A program made the translations under genes and the position numbers. The notes beneath the pieces were generated by a model. That model was given only the letters and a program-made list of their open reading frames with translations, had not been told where the DNA came from and did no database searches. From an uncultured Actinomyces sp. (GTDB lineage Bacteria > Actinomycetota > Actinomycetes > Actinomycetales > Actinomycetaceae), in contig CALISI010000085.1 of NCBI GenBank assembly GCA_938041695.1, forward strand, positions 1 to 64,000: DNA of 64,000 nucleotides. Reading direction: 5' to 3'. Within the stretch, counting starts at the first letter, position 1. The number at the start of each line of letters is the position of its first letter. Shown here in pieces: positions 36,119 through 44,652 of the stretch.

Positions 36119-36505
36119 TCAGCGCCCCAGCGAACCGAGGGTATCGTCGAGGTTATCGAGATAGTCACGCATAAGGCCGACCTTGTCGCCGTAGCATGCA
36201 GTCGCCTGCTGACGAACGAACTCACGCATGTTGGTACCGGCATCAGCGTAGGCTTCCATGATGGCCTGCTCGAGGTCGTGAGCAGAGCCTTCGAGAGCCT
36301 CCTCATCGATTTCGATCTTCACCATACGACCGTCGGAGTTAACTTCGATCTCGACCTCGTCGCGCGAATCGTGGCCCGTGATGCGAGCCTTCTTCAGGGC
36401 CTCAACAAAGTCGCGAGCACCCTGAGCCTGACGCTGAGCCTCGTCGATTCGTTCCTGGAGAATTCGCATTGCATCTTCGGGGGTATTCCCCATCATCTCT
36501 ACCAT
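36119..36505 (-). CDS. YbaB/EbfC-like protein of the T7SS locus
   Basis: 128 residues. Pattern VEIEVNSDGRMVKIEIDEEAL followed by LEQAIMEAYADA resembles the YbaB/EbfC fold, of which a divergent branch is common beside actinobacterial T7SS genes. ATG 36505 follows AGGA at eight bases; an internal ATG at 36493 is possible. It is the first gene of the three-gene operon with the EspC-like and WXG-like proteins. Whether it binds DNA or acts as a chaperone for substrates is unknown. Confidence 0.72.
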   Translation of the reverse strand: MVEMMGNTPEDAMRILQERIDEAQRQAQGARDFVEALKKARITGHDSRDEVEIEVNSDGRMVKIEIDEEALEGSAHDLEQAIMEAYADAGTNMREFVRQQATACYGDKVGLMRDYLDNLDDTLGSLGR

Positions 36506-36640
36506 ACGGTTATCCTAACTGACTTCCGCGGTGCCGGTACACCACTTCATTTGACGAGATGCCTCTGGGGTTCCACACCCCCCAGAAGCAACATATGCGT
36601 TCAGTATTGAAGCATATGCGTTACGAGCTACATGCGCTAG
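36506..36640. promoter_or_regulatory. Spacer with hairpin and a 21-bp-spaced direct repeat
   Basis: CTGGGG/CCCCAG hairpin at 36565-36585 may end the protease transcript. CATATGCGTT occurs at 36592-36601 and again at 36613-36622, exactly 21 bp apart (two helical turns), which fits a cooperative binding site. A single copy also lies at 19783-19792 just upstream of menE. Confidence 0.4.
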
Positions 36641-37852
36641 CTACTCTGCGTGATACAGCGGGCTCGTGCCCAGGTGAGCCGGGTAACCGGAGGCACCCGA
36701 ATTCACCACTCGTTCATCGACTCCTCGATATACGTATGAGCCATCATTGAAAATCGCGCTCGGATCGACCAGTCCGTGATAGTACTCTCTAATGTCCGCA
36801 TAAGTCAGCTTAGAGTCTCCTCCCTTCTCTAGAAAGGGATTCATGTCCGGGTACTGGCTCGGGTCGGAGGACAGCAGTGCAACCGGGTCGATCTCACCGA
36901 AACCAGTCCGTTCATTCCACTGGCCGCCCGCCCCTCGAGCGGTAGCAACCATCGCCTGCAAGACTTGATCAGCCGATACGTCATCCGAGCTAAACCTGGA
37001 CCACGCCAATGCCAACATTCCGGCAACCATGGGAGCGGCGAACGACGTGCCGCGCATCGCATCGACTCTGTTTTCGCTGGCCCGGCGTACCCGTATTTCG
37101 CCAACAGCAGCAATCGACACTCCGTCTCCATAGTTCGAGTAATCCGCGTAGCTGCCATCACGCTCAAGCGCCGCAACACCAACGACTCCTCCCCACTGGA
37201 CGAGCGATCGATCCTGATTACGCGTGCTCTCGTTGCCCATCGACACAATGACCGGAACCTCTTCAACGACGGCACGCGACACTGCCCACTTGAGCGATTC
37301 ACGATCCCGCGAAAAGATGTTTGAGGAGATCACGATGATGCCCGCGCCGTCATTCAGCGCCTCTTCGATCAGCCCTGAGTGATCTCCTAGAACCGATGCA
37401 CGACTTCCTAGCGCACAATCTGAACCCGCATCGCTGCTGTTCGGAACACTCACATAGTTGTATATGGTCGCCCCCGGCGCGATACCAAAGTCCGGTGCAA
37501 CGAGAAGCTGGGCTATGGACGTCGCATGATCATCATTCGACGAATCACTCTGGACCGTACACGGCGTCATGTCTTCAATACTCGCACCCTGCAGCTCGGG
37601 AATGGACGTGTCGATGCGCCCGTCGATGACCGCGATAATCACGCCCTCACCCGTGTACCCCTGGGCGCGCAGCGCGTCCAGGTTGTAGCGCGAGTAGTAC
37701 GCCTCATCCGCCGCTGTCACCTTGCGATCCACCGCCTCCGCGGGGGCAGTGGGAGCGACGGGCGAGAGCACGGCCGTCAGGGCCAGCGCGCACGCCGACA
37801 CCATCACGCCCAGGGTACGCAGGCCTCGCGACCAATGGAAAGAAAGGCTCAT
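36641..37852 (-). CDS. Anchor-less mycosin-like secreted protease, copy 2
   Basis: 403 residues. Signal peptide about 1-40. The triad is complete: Asp77 (IAVIDGRI), His109 (DDHATSIAQ, where HAT replaces the usual HGT), Ser270 (GTSFAAPMVAG). No C-terminal membrane helix; ends YPAHLGTSPLYHAE like its paralogues. A strong AGAGGAGA ribosome site precedes the ATG. It is the second of two tandem protease genes directly downstream of eccB-mycP. G+C is lower in the central part. Substrate unknown. Confidence 0.87.
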   Translation of the reverse strand: MSLSFHWSRGLRTLGVMVSACALALTAVLSPVAPTAPAEAVDRKVTAADEAYYSRYNLDALRAQGYTGEGVIIAVIDGRIDTSIPELQGASIEDMTPCTVQSDSSNDDHATSIAQLLVAPDFGIAPGATIYNYVSVPNSSDAGSDCALGSRASVLGDHSGLIEEALNDGAGIIVISSNIFSRDRESLKWAVSRAVVEEVPVIVSMGNESTRNQDRSLVQWGGVVGVAALERDGSYADYSNYGDGVSIAAVGEIRVRRASENRVDAMRGTSFAAPMVAGMLALAWSRFSSDDVSADQVLQAMVATARGAGGQWNERTGFGEIDPVALLSSDPSQYPDMNPFLEKGGDSKLTYADIREYYHGLVDPSAIFNDGSYVYRGVDERVVNSGASGYPAHLGTSPLYHAE

Positions 37853-37899
37853 ATTTTCTCCTCTGTTGTCACTTCACTGACGTTGCCACCGCTGGGGCA

Positions 37900-39102
37900 C
37901 TATTGCTGGGCGTGATAGCGCGGGCTCGTGCCCAGATGGGCTGGGAATCCGTAGGCGCCTGAGTCCACTACCCTTTCGTCGATTCCTCGATAGACGTACT
38001 CGTTATCGTTGTAAATGTCTTCGGGATCCACGAGGCCATCGGCATAATCATCGATGTCGTCGGAAGTCAGCACGGGATCGTTACCCTTGTCCTCGAAAGG
38101 GTTCTCGTCCGGGTACTGAGTCGGGTCAGAGGCGAGGAAGGCCACCGGGTCGATCTCCCCGAAACCGGTCCGATCGTTCCACCGACCACCCGAGCCGCGA
38201 GCGGTAGCGGCCAGTGCCTGCAGAATCTGCTCCGACGGCACGTCACTGTCAAAGCCGTCCCATGCCAGAGCCAGGACGCCTGCAATCAGCGGCGTCGCAA
38301 ACGAGGTTCCTTCGACCGTCTTCAGCTGATTGGTGCTGGCCTTACGTGCGTAGAACTCACCGACGGCGGCGATGGAGACTCCGTCGCCCCAGTTCGAGTA
38401 GTCCGCGTATGTTCCGTCAGTTGTGAGCGCAGCGGAGCCAATCACACCGGCGAAGCGCCCCATAGTATTGGACGCGTTGTACTCGCCGTGGTTACCCATT
38501 GATACAACAACGGGAACGCCTGCTGCTACCGCGCGGGAAACGGCCCATCGCAGAGATTCCTCGTCGGCCTCGCTGTAGGAGGAGGTGACAACGATGACGT
38601 TGACCCCGTCGTTGAGCGCCTGCTCGATGAGACTCGGTTTGCGCGCGAGGGCAGCCGAATTCGATCCGAGGGCGCAGTCTGAATCCACGTCCCCCCAATC
38701 GTCCGCGTACGCGTAGTTGTAGATCGTCGCGCCGGGAGCGACCCCGAAGTCGGGTGCGACCAGGATCTGGGCGACTTCGGTCGCATGATCGTCAGATTCC
38801 GCGTCATTGGTGACCTTGCAGGGAGTCTTGTCCTGGATGTCTGCGCCCCGCAGTTCGGGGATTGAGGCGTCGATATGACTATCAATGACCGCAATGATGA
38901 CGCCGTCGCCGCGATACCCGCGTGCGTGCAGGTCAGCCAGTGAATAGCGGGAATAGTAGGCCTCGTCGGATGCCTGCACCTTGCGCGAGTCAGCGTGCGC
39001 GGCCGGTGCAGGAGCCACCAGCGTGCCCACCGCGAGAAGGCAGGCCGACACCGTCACGCACAGGGCGCGCAGGCCCCGGACGCGATTGACCAATGGTGTC
39101 AT
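37900..39102 (-). CDS. Anchor-less mycosin-like secreted protease, copy 3
   Basis: 400 residues. Signal peptide about 1-37. Triad Asp74 (IAVIDSHI), His106 (DDHATEVAQ), Ser267 (GTSFATPLIAG). Same C-terminal module as the other copies, ending FPAHLGTSPRYHAQQ, and no membrane helix. GAGAGGAACG ahead of the ATG. It is closest in sequence to copy 2 (shared HAT, shared DxALGS region), so these two are a tandem duplication distinct from the 54-57 kb pair. Confidence 0.88.
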   Translation of the reverse strand: MTPLVNRVRGLRALCVTVSACLLAVGTLVAPAPAAHADSRKVQASDEAYYSRYSLADLHARGYRGDGVIIAVIDSHIDASIPELRGADIQDKTPCKVTNDAESDDHATEVAQILVAPDFGVAPGATIYNYAYADDWGDVDSDCALGSNSAALARKPSLIEQALNDGVNVIVVTSSYSEADEESLRWAVSRAVAAGVPVVVSMGNHGEYNASNTMGRFAGVIGSAALTTDGTYADYSNWGDGVSIAAVGEFYARKASTNQLKTVEGTSFATPLIAGVLALAWDGFDSDVPSEQILQALAATARGSGGRWNDRTGFGEIDPVAFLASDPTQYPDENPFEDKGNDPVLTSDDIDDYADGLVDPEDIYNDNEYVYRGIDERVVDSGAYGFPAHLGTSPRYHAQQ

Positions 39103-39232
39103 TATTGTCGTTCCTCTCGGTGAATCGGGTGGGTGTCAACGACCTGCGCTGTGTCAGCGGACGGCAGGGCGCGCGAGACGCGACGGCGCAGTGACCAGAG
39201 CTACGACACCAGCGCCCCTGCGGCGCCTCGCC

Positions 39233-40657
39233 TCACGACGGGTCTTCGTCTGGCTCTTCGACGACCGCGGGTCTGCCGCGCAGGTGCGACAGGATCACGA
39301 GGCCGGCGATCATGGCAACGCCGAGCACGGCGATCGCGGAGACGATGTAGGCGCGGACCGTCAGGTTGTTGTCCCGTTGCGTCAGGTTCGGCGAGGCGAC
39401 GGCGGGGCGGGCGGGGGCGGGGTGCTCAGCCGCATTGGGGTGCGCTGGCCCGTATCTCGTGCCGATGTCGGTGAAGGTCAGCGCGTCAAAGGGGGCGACG
39501 ATCCCCCACCCGAGCCCATCGGTGCGTTGGTCGGCGGTACCGCGTACGGCTGTCACCTCCAGGCGGTACTTCCACATCTCGGGTCCCTCGTCCGGGTACG
39601 CCGACGCGATGAGCGCCGCGAAACCTGCGGCGTAGGCGGTCGCATAGGAGGAGGAGGGCAGCGGCTGGTCGCCCTCGTATCCGCCGACGAGGCAGTCGGC
39701 CTGGTTGAACCATGTCGTGAGGATGGCGCCGGCTGGAACAGCGATCCCGACGTGCGAACCGTGCACCTGCTGGTCGGAGGCTGACCCGTCGGCATTCGAG
39801 GCCGTCACGCCGAGGACGCTCTCGTAGGCGGCCGGATACACGACCTTTTTTTGGTCCTGCCCTTGATACACGTTGCCGGTCGAGGCCACGACGAGGGCAC
39901 GGCCGCGCACGGATTGGATTGCCGCTTCGAGGTTCGCGTCGCCCTCGGCCGCCGACTGGGCGACGACGATAATTTGCGCGCCATGGTCGGCAGCCCACTG
40001 GATGCCTCTGCCGACCTTGGACATGAAGGTCTCTTCGCCTTCCTTCGTCGAAGTACCCTGCTCGAGGCCAGTGTCCACGCGGACGGGAAGAATCGTCGCC
40101 TCGGGGGCGACGCCGATGAGGCCAGAGTTCTTTGACTCGGGCAGTTCGCGGGCAGCAATCGCGCCGGCGATCGCGGTCCCATGCTCGCCGACGTCGACGC
40201 GCCCGTCGGTGTTTTCGCCACTCAGATCCACGCCGGGGAGCACCACGGGGCCGTCGGAGGACTGAAAGTGTTCATTGCCTGCGGCCACACCCGAGTCGAC
40301 GATGGCGACAGTCACGCCCTTGCCGCGGGAGATCTCCCACGCGCGCCGCACGCCCACGGCATCGAAGATGTCGGGCTGGTTCTTAATGTACGACGGCGAG
40401 TTCTCGGAACATTTCCCGTCCCCTGAGTCGGCCGGGGTGGTCGGCGTCGGGGAGGGAGATGCGGTCGGGGTGGGGCGCACACTCGGCGTCGGCACCGGGT
40501 CCGCGTGCGCGGGGGCCGGGCCAAACGCGCCCCCAGCCCCGGCCTCGTCCGAGGGGGTGAGGGGGGCGACGAGGGCGGCGAGCGTCAGGCCGGCGATCAG
40601 GGATGCCCCGACGAGGCCTCGGCCCAGCGCTCGGGATCTGGCACGTATGCGGCTCAC
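39233..40657 (-). CDS. mycP: Type VII secretion-associated serine protease mycosin
   Basis: 474 residues from GTG 40657, which overlaps the eccB stop (GTGA). Signal peptide about 1-52, Pro/Thr-rich linker, then the S8 domain: Asp121 (AIVDSGVA), His159 (GEHGTAIAG), Ser337 (SSSYATAYAAG, standing for the usual GTSFAAP). Two Cys that may pair lie near residues 83 and 322. A C-terminal membrane helix (VRAYIVSAIAVLGVAMIAGL) and short cytoplasmic tail anchor it, as in true MycP. In mycobacteria MycP caps and stabilises the ESX channel. It is in an operon eccD-eccB-mycP. Confidence 0.93.
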   Translation of the reverse strand: MSRIRARSRALGRGLVGASLIAGLTLAALVAPLTPSDEAGAGGAFGPAPAHADPVPTPSVRPTPTASPSPTPTTPADSGDGKCSENSPSYIKNQPDIFDAVGVRRAWEISRGKGVTVAIVDSGVAAGNEHFQSSDGPVVLPGVDLSGENTDGRVDVGEHGTAIAGAIAARELPESKNSGLIGVAPEATILPVRVDTGLEQGTSTKEGEETFMSKVGRGIQWAADHGAQIIVVAQSAAEGDANLEAAIQSVRGRALVVASTGNVYQGQDQKKVVYPAAYESVLGVTASNADGSASDQQVHGSHVGIAVPAGAILTTWFNQADCLVGGYEGDQPLPSSSYATAYAAGFAALIASAYPDEGPEMWKYRLEVTAVRGTADQRTDGLGWGIVAPFDALTFTDIGTRYGPAHPNAAEHPAPARPAVASPNLTQRDNNLTVRAYIVSAIAVLGVAMIAGLVILSHLRGRPAVVEEPDEDPS

Positions 40658-42105
40658 GACAGCCCCGCTGAGGTAGCAGCCGCCTGAGGCGTCAACTCCG
40701 ATCCGGGGGGAATGATATTGCCCCACGCCTGCGGGATCATCGCAACGTCATCCGATGTCCACCCGAGGGCCTTGAGCGAGATGGCGGGAGCATCGCCAAG
40801 CGAATGTCGGTACCCCATATCCGAAATGAAAACGTAGGCACCAGCATCGCCACCGCCCGCCGTCAGCGCCGCGACGACCCCGGAACCGCCGACCACCGTG
40901 ACCGTGCGCGACGTCGTCGGACCACCCGTCGCAGAGACCGATTCGGCGTCGTAGGAGGCCTGGATGGCGCGCTGCTCCTTCATGGTGTACAGGCCAAATT
41001 GTGGAACAGTCTTGTCCTTCGTGTCCATCTTGGTGCACAGGACGGTGCGGCTGGACGCGTCAAGCTTGTCGTCCTTCCACTCCGGGTTCGCGAAGTCCTC
41101 GACGGTGGGCCAGTCCTCGCCGATGAAGTCGGCCTGCACGGGTGCGACGTCCTTGAACATTTCCGTCGGATACTGCTCGACCTTCGGTGCGTCCTGGTAG
41201 AGCTTGGCCGCAGTCGAATTGAAGACGGCCAAATCGGAGTCGTTGATGACCAGATAGGAGTTGAGGACCTCGCCATTGGAATTGATCTGTTCAACGACCG
41301 TGCCGATCGTCAGGTTCTCATTCTTGAGTGGGCCCGGCAGATTCCTCGCGGGCTCGCCAGCGTTGGGGATGTCGCTGTAGCTCCACGGCTTCAAACGCGT
41401 GCCGGAGGGGAAGAGGTCGAGCCACTCGGGTTCGACGATGATCGGGTACGCCGTCCTGTTCTGGAAGGACAGGACCCAGTCGCCCAGGCGGCTCACGGAG
41501 GCGTCAATAAGGTACTTCTTGTGGGTCTTCGCATCGATGAAGTACTTGTCCTCGCTGCCCACCGCCTGCACGAGGGCCGCGGTGGCGGGCTGAAGCGGGA
41601 AGTTATCCGCCGGCAGGTCCTGGGCGATCCACGTGTGGTAACTGGTCGGCAGGTCGCAGGAGAGCCACGTCGAGGCCAGGTCTGCGGATGCAGGCACGTC
41701 GTCTGGGACGCCGGGCAGGCCGATCTGGGCGCCGCGCGGGGTGTCTTTGAGGGAGGAGGCACTGGCGCTGACGATCGTCAGGCCGGAGTCTCCCGCGAGA
41801 AGCTTCGCGGTCGTCACGTTGCTGATCGGGTGTAGCACGCCGTTCACTGACAGGTAGCGCGCGCCCGTGTCCTTGACGTCGACCAGCTTGTAGTTAGCGT
41901 CCGTCAGGTCTGGCTTCGCTGCGAAGCTCCGCAGGGCGATGCCGATGACGCACACAATGATGGCGACGACGGCGCCGACGATGAGAGGACGCACCGGGGA
42001 GGGAGTGTCGACCTCGCGGCCGCCAGGGGTACCGGACGTAAAGGCGGTGATCAGGCGGTTTCGGTTGAAGCGTTGGGCTTCGAGGATATCTTTACTGGTC
42101 GGCAT
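40654..42105 (-). CDS. eccB: T7SS core component EccB
   Basis: 483 residues. A cytoplasmic N-terminus (SKDILEAQRFNRNRLITAFTSG) is typical of EccB, followed by one membrane helix (about 43-63) and a large extracytoplasmic repeat domain with LLPGDSGLTIVSA-type segments and a Cys pair. EccB forms the periplasm-side ring of the ESX channel with MycP. It is coupled to mycP and 4 bp after eccD. Confidence 0.94.
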   Translation of the reverse strand: MPTSKDILEAQRFNRNRLITAFTSGTPGGREVDTPSPVRPLIVGAVVAIIVCVIGIALRSFAAKPDLTDANYKLVDVKDTGARYLSVNGVLHPISNVTTAKLLAGDSGLTIVSASASSLKDTPRGAQIGLPGVPDDVPASADLASTWLSCDLPTSYHTWIAQDLPADNFPLQPATAALVQAVGSEDKYFIDAKTHKKYLIDASVSRLGDWVLSFQNRTAYPIIVEPEWLDLFPSGTRLKPWSYSDIPNAGEPARNLPGPLKNENLTIGTVVEQINSNGEVLNSYLVINDSDLAVFNSTAAKLYQDAPKVEQYPTEMFKDVAPVQADFIGEDWPTVEDFANPEWKDDKLDASSRTVLCTKMDTKDKTVPQFGLYTMKEQRAIQASYDAESVSATGGPTTSRTVTVVGGSGVVAALTAGGGDAGAYVFISDMGYRHSLGDAPAISLKALGWTSDDVAMIPQAWGNIIPPGSELTPQAAATSAGLS

Positions 42106-42108
42106 AGC

Positions 42109-43470
42109 TCAGCCCCACATGTAGACGGCCAGGGGAATCAGGGCAAACAGCGACAGCACCGAGATAGTGTCGGCGAGTCGCGTCAGGTACGGACGCGCAC
42201 GAGGCCCGACGACATTCGTGATGACGAGCACGAGGGCCGCCGCAATTGCTGCGAGGGCCACCCACGCCAGCATCGTTGGTTCCGCGCGGGTGGCGAGGCT
42301 CGCGGTAATCAGGATCGTCACCAGACCCGTGAGAACACCGAGGAGGACCTCCACGCGCGCACGAATCGAGCGGGTTTGGAGGATCAGGGAGATCGACCCG
42401 AGGAAGACGAGGATCATCGGGAGGAGCACTGAACGGGTGCCGGGCGCGCTCATCAACGAGACCGCGAGGAAAATCGCTGCCAACGCCCCGCCCGCGCGCA
42501 AGGCGACGACGAAGACGAAGGAAGTGCCGACCTGGTCGGTGATCGTTTGGGCGGGAATCTGCTCGGTCGTGTTCGCGTCGAGGATACGCACGGGAATGTG
42601 TGCCAGGGCAATCCACGGCGCGATCTGGAGGAGGACGACAACGAAAGCGAAGAGGGCAGCGGAGACGCCGACCTGTGAGAGGGAACCGAGAGAGACCAGG
42701 AGACCCGTCGTCGCTATCACGGTACCGAGGGCGAGGGGCGCCACGATCGAGATGCGGTAACGCTTGGGCAGTGTGAGGACCGCGAGCGAGCCGACTAGGA
42801 GGCCGACACCGATCCAGATCCACCCGGCGGTGTCCCACTGGCTCTGCGTGAGACGAAGCGCGGATGCGCAGGTCAGAAGGGGCACTGTGTGCGCCAGCGC
42901 GATGCCGCTGGGCCGGGGGCTCTGACGCGTGACGACAGCCGACGTGCCGGTGACGAGGAGGGCGGCGATGAAGCCGATGACGCCATAGACACGGTTGAGC
43001 AGCGTGATGCGCTGGGGGTCCAAGGATGCCAGGGCATCCGGGGGCGTGGTCGCCAGGAGGAGGGCGGCAACGAAAATGAGGGCAGCGGCAGACAGCGCAG
43101 CAAGAATGTGCGCATCCTCACGTGTCCAAGGGGTGGACACTCGTTCGACGATTTGACCGACCGCTTCAGTGAGGTCGTCGTAGACCATGTCGGCAGCGCC
43201 TTCACCAAGAGGCTCGAGCGTGAGGGCGGCTCCCGCACGCACACCCTGGGCGGACAGCGACTTCGACTGGTCCAGCAGACGACCTGACGAGGTCCTCACC
43301 GAGAAGCCATCATTGGTCGGCTGATCAGTGAAAGCACCAACGGTTTCAACCATTCCGGGCAACAGCTCCACGAGAGGGATCGACTGCGGAATCGTCACGT
43401 CACTACGATCAACGCCATAGGTAATCGTGAGCGGAATCAGCGCCACTCCTCGAGATGTTTTCGTTGCCAT
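42109..43470 (-). CDS. eccD: T7SS core component EccD (first copy)
   Basis: 453 residues. The ubiquitin-like N-terminal domain (about 1-90; PLTITYGVDRSDVTIP start) precedes about 11 membrane helices. In ESX systems EccD dimerises to make the membrane barrel. A second, clearly different EccD-type gene lies at 46101-47522. It is the first gene of the minus-strand core operon. Confidence 0.92.
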   Translation of the reverse strand: MATKTSRGVALIPLTITYGVDRSDVTIPQSIPLVELLPGMVETVGAFTDQPTNDGFSVRTSSGRLLDQSKSLSAQGVRAGAALTLEPLGEGAADMVYDDLTEAVGQIVERVSTPWTREDAHILAALSAAALIFVAALLLATTPPDALASLDPQRITLLNRVYGVIGFIAALLVTGTSAVVTRQSPRPSGIALAHTVPLLTCASALRLTQSQWDTAGWIWIGVGLLVGSLAVLTLPKRYRISIVAPLALGTVIATTGLLVSLGSLSQVGVSAALFAFVVVLLQIAPWIALAHIPVRILDANTTEQIPAQTITDQVGTSFVFVVALRAGGALAAIFLAVSLMSAPGTRSVLLPMILVFLGSISLILQTRSIRARVEVLLGVLTGLVTILITASLATRAEPTMLAWVALAAIAAALVLVITNVVGPRARPYLTRLADTISVLSLFALIPLAVYMWG

Positions 43471-43551
43471 ATGGTCCTCCCGTTTGCCGCGTGATGGGGA
43501 TTCTAACTACACGACACAACCCTGTAAGTCTAGATTCTCGGTCAGCTTTTG

Positions 43552-43586
43552 TCATGATTTTTCCGTAACATCAAAAATAATCATGA
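43552..43586. promoter_or_regulatory. Inverted repeat in the divergent eccD/esx promoter region
   Basis: TCATGATT at 43552-43559 and AATCATGA at 43579-43586 form a perfect 8-bp inverted repeat in an A+T-rich tract between the divergent eccD and WXG100 genes. It is a candidate operator; no -35/-10 pair could be fixed with confidence. Confidence 0.45.
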
Positions 43587-43665
43587 AAACATGGTTAGTA
43601 TTCATATGTCCCCATGCTCTCACGCATCCCCGCGGGAGAGTCCACTCATACAAATGGAGGTTCAC

Positions 43666-43971
43666 ATGGCAGACCAGAGGGCCGCAGAAGGCGCCCTGAA
43701 GCAGGGCTTCTCGGCAGTTGAGTCCACCAAGGCCGACATCGACAGCCACCTCAAGCGCCTCGAGGGCGACCTGTCGACCATCGGCAGCTCTTGGCAGGGC
43801 GCCGCATCGGCGCAGTTCACGGTGCTGATGGCTCAGTGGCAGGAAAACGCCGCCAAGGTTAACCAGGCCCTTCAGGACCTCGCAGATAACCTGCGCGCCA
43901 CTGATTCGTCGATGGAAGCCAACGAGTCGGAGACCGAGAACTCGTTCTCCAACCTGCTCGGCGGACTGTGA
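43666..43971 (+). CDS. WXG100 family T7SS effector (first)
   Basis: 101 residues from ATG 43666 with GGAGG ahead. Helix-turn-helix hairpin with the WXG motif as SSWQGAASAQF near residue 44. Ends in NSFSNLLGGL, a tail common in EsxA-like proteins. It is exported as a dimer with its partner, the adjacent gene. No signal peptide, as expected. Confidence 0.95.
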   Translation: MADQRAAEGALKQGFSAVESTKADIDSHLKRLEGDLSTIGSSWQGAASAQFTVLMAQWQENAAKVNQALQDLADNLRATDSSMEANESETENSFSNLLGGL

Positions 43972-43997
43972 GAGATTAGGTAGATTAGGAGACTGAT

Positions 43998-44279
43998 ATG
44001 GATTTCCAGGTAAACTACGCCGCGCTTGACGCCGCCGCCGCTGACATCAACACGGGTGCCGCCAACCTTGAGGCCGCCCTCGACGAGCTCGAGCAGATCC
44101 TGAACCAGCTGCGTTCCTCGTGGGAAGGCCAGACCCAGGAAGCCTACGACGAGGCTCAGCGTCGTTGGAACCAGGGCCTCGAGGGCCTGAAGGACGTTCT
44201 GCGTCGCACCTCCAGCGCTGTCGACGCCGCTCGCTCCAACTACCAGACGACGGACCAGTCCAACGCTGCCCGCTTCTGA
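43998..44279 (+). CDS. WXG100 family T7SS effector (second, with YxxxD tail)
   Basis: 93 residues. WXG motif as SSWEGQTQEAY near residue 40. The C-terminus NYQTTDQSNAARF contains YQTTD, matching the YxxxD secretion signal that EccC recognises on one partner of each ESX dimer. It is therefore the likely EsxB-type partner of the preceding WXG100 gene (26 bp upstream). Confidence 0.95.
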   Translation: MDFQVNYAALDAAAADINTGAANLEAALDELEQILNQLRSSWEGQTQEAYDEAQRRWNQGLEGLKDVLRRTSSAVDAARSNYQTTDQSNAARF

Positions 44280-44652
44280 GAGCATGAGCGCCTAGCGCTC
44301 TGGGAAGGGCCGCCCCGCATGGGGCGGCCCTTTTCTGTTTCGTGCGCATTGTGTCGCGCACGCGTTGTTTCGTGCGCCCGTCTTGCCGGGCCCGCGTCTA
44401 CGAGCATCCGGCATTCGGTGCGTGCGCTGCGCGGATGCTCGACCGCTGGATCAACGTCGCTCGCGCCCGGCGTAATCTTTCGTCCGGTTGAATTGACTGT
44501 GTGCCAGGCAGCAGAAAACCGCCCCTTCCTTCGAAGGGGACAGCGGCGGGAGGCATCCGACTGAACGAACTCCGACACTCACGACCGAGATCAGAGCCGT
44601 GTGCAGGGCGCGGGGTCAGAGCCGGGAGCGAGACCAGGACGCGCAATTCGAG
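44280..44652. terminator. Intergenic region with two terminators
   Basis: 373 bp. AAGGGCCGCCCC-GCAT-GGGGCGGCCCTT at 44305-44332 followed by TTCTGTTT is a textbook terminator for the WXG100 pair. On the minus strand CCCCTTC-GAAG-GAAGGGG at 44522-44539 followed by CGGTTTTCTG ends the RDD/FHA gene. The rest shows only short GTGCGC-rich direct repeats (TTTCGTGCGC near 44338 and 44369) and no gene. Confidence 0.85.

Noticed and set aside
36592..36622. Regulon defined by CATATGCGTT (also at 19783)
   Set aside because: A 10-mer occurring three times in 64 kb is too weak; only the 21-bp-spaced pair is kept as a local note.
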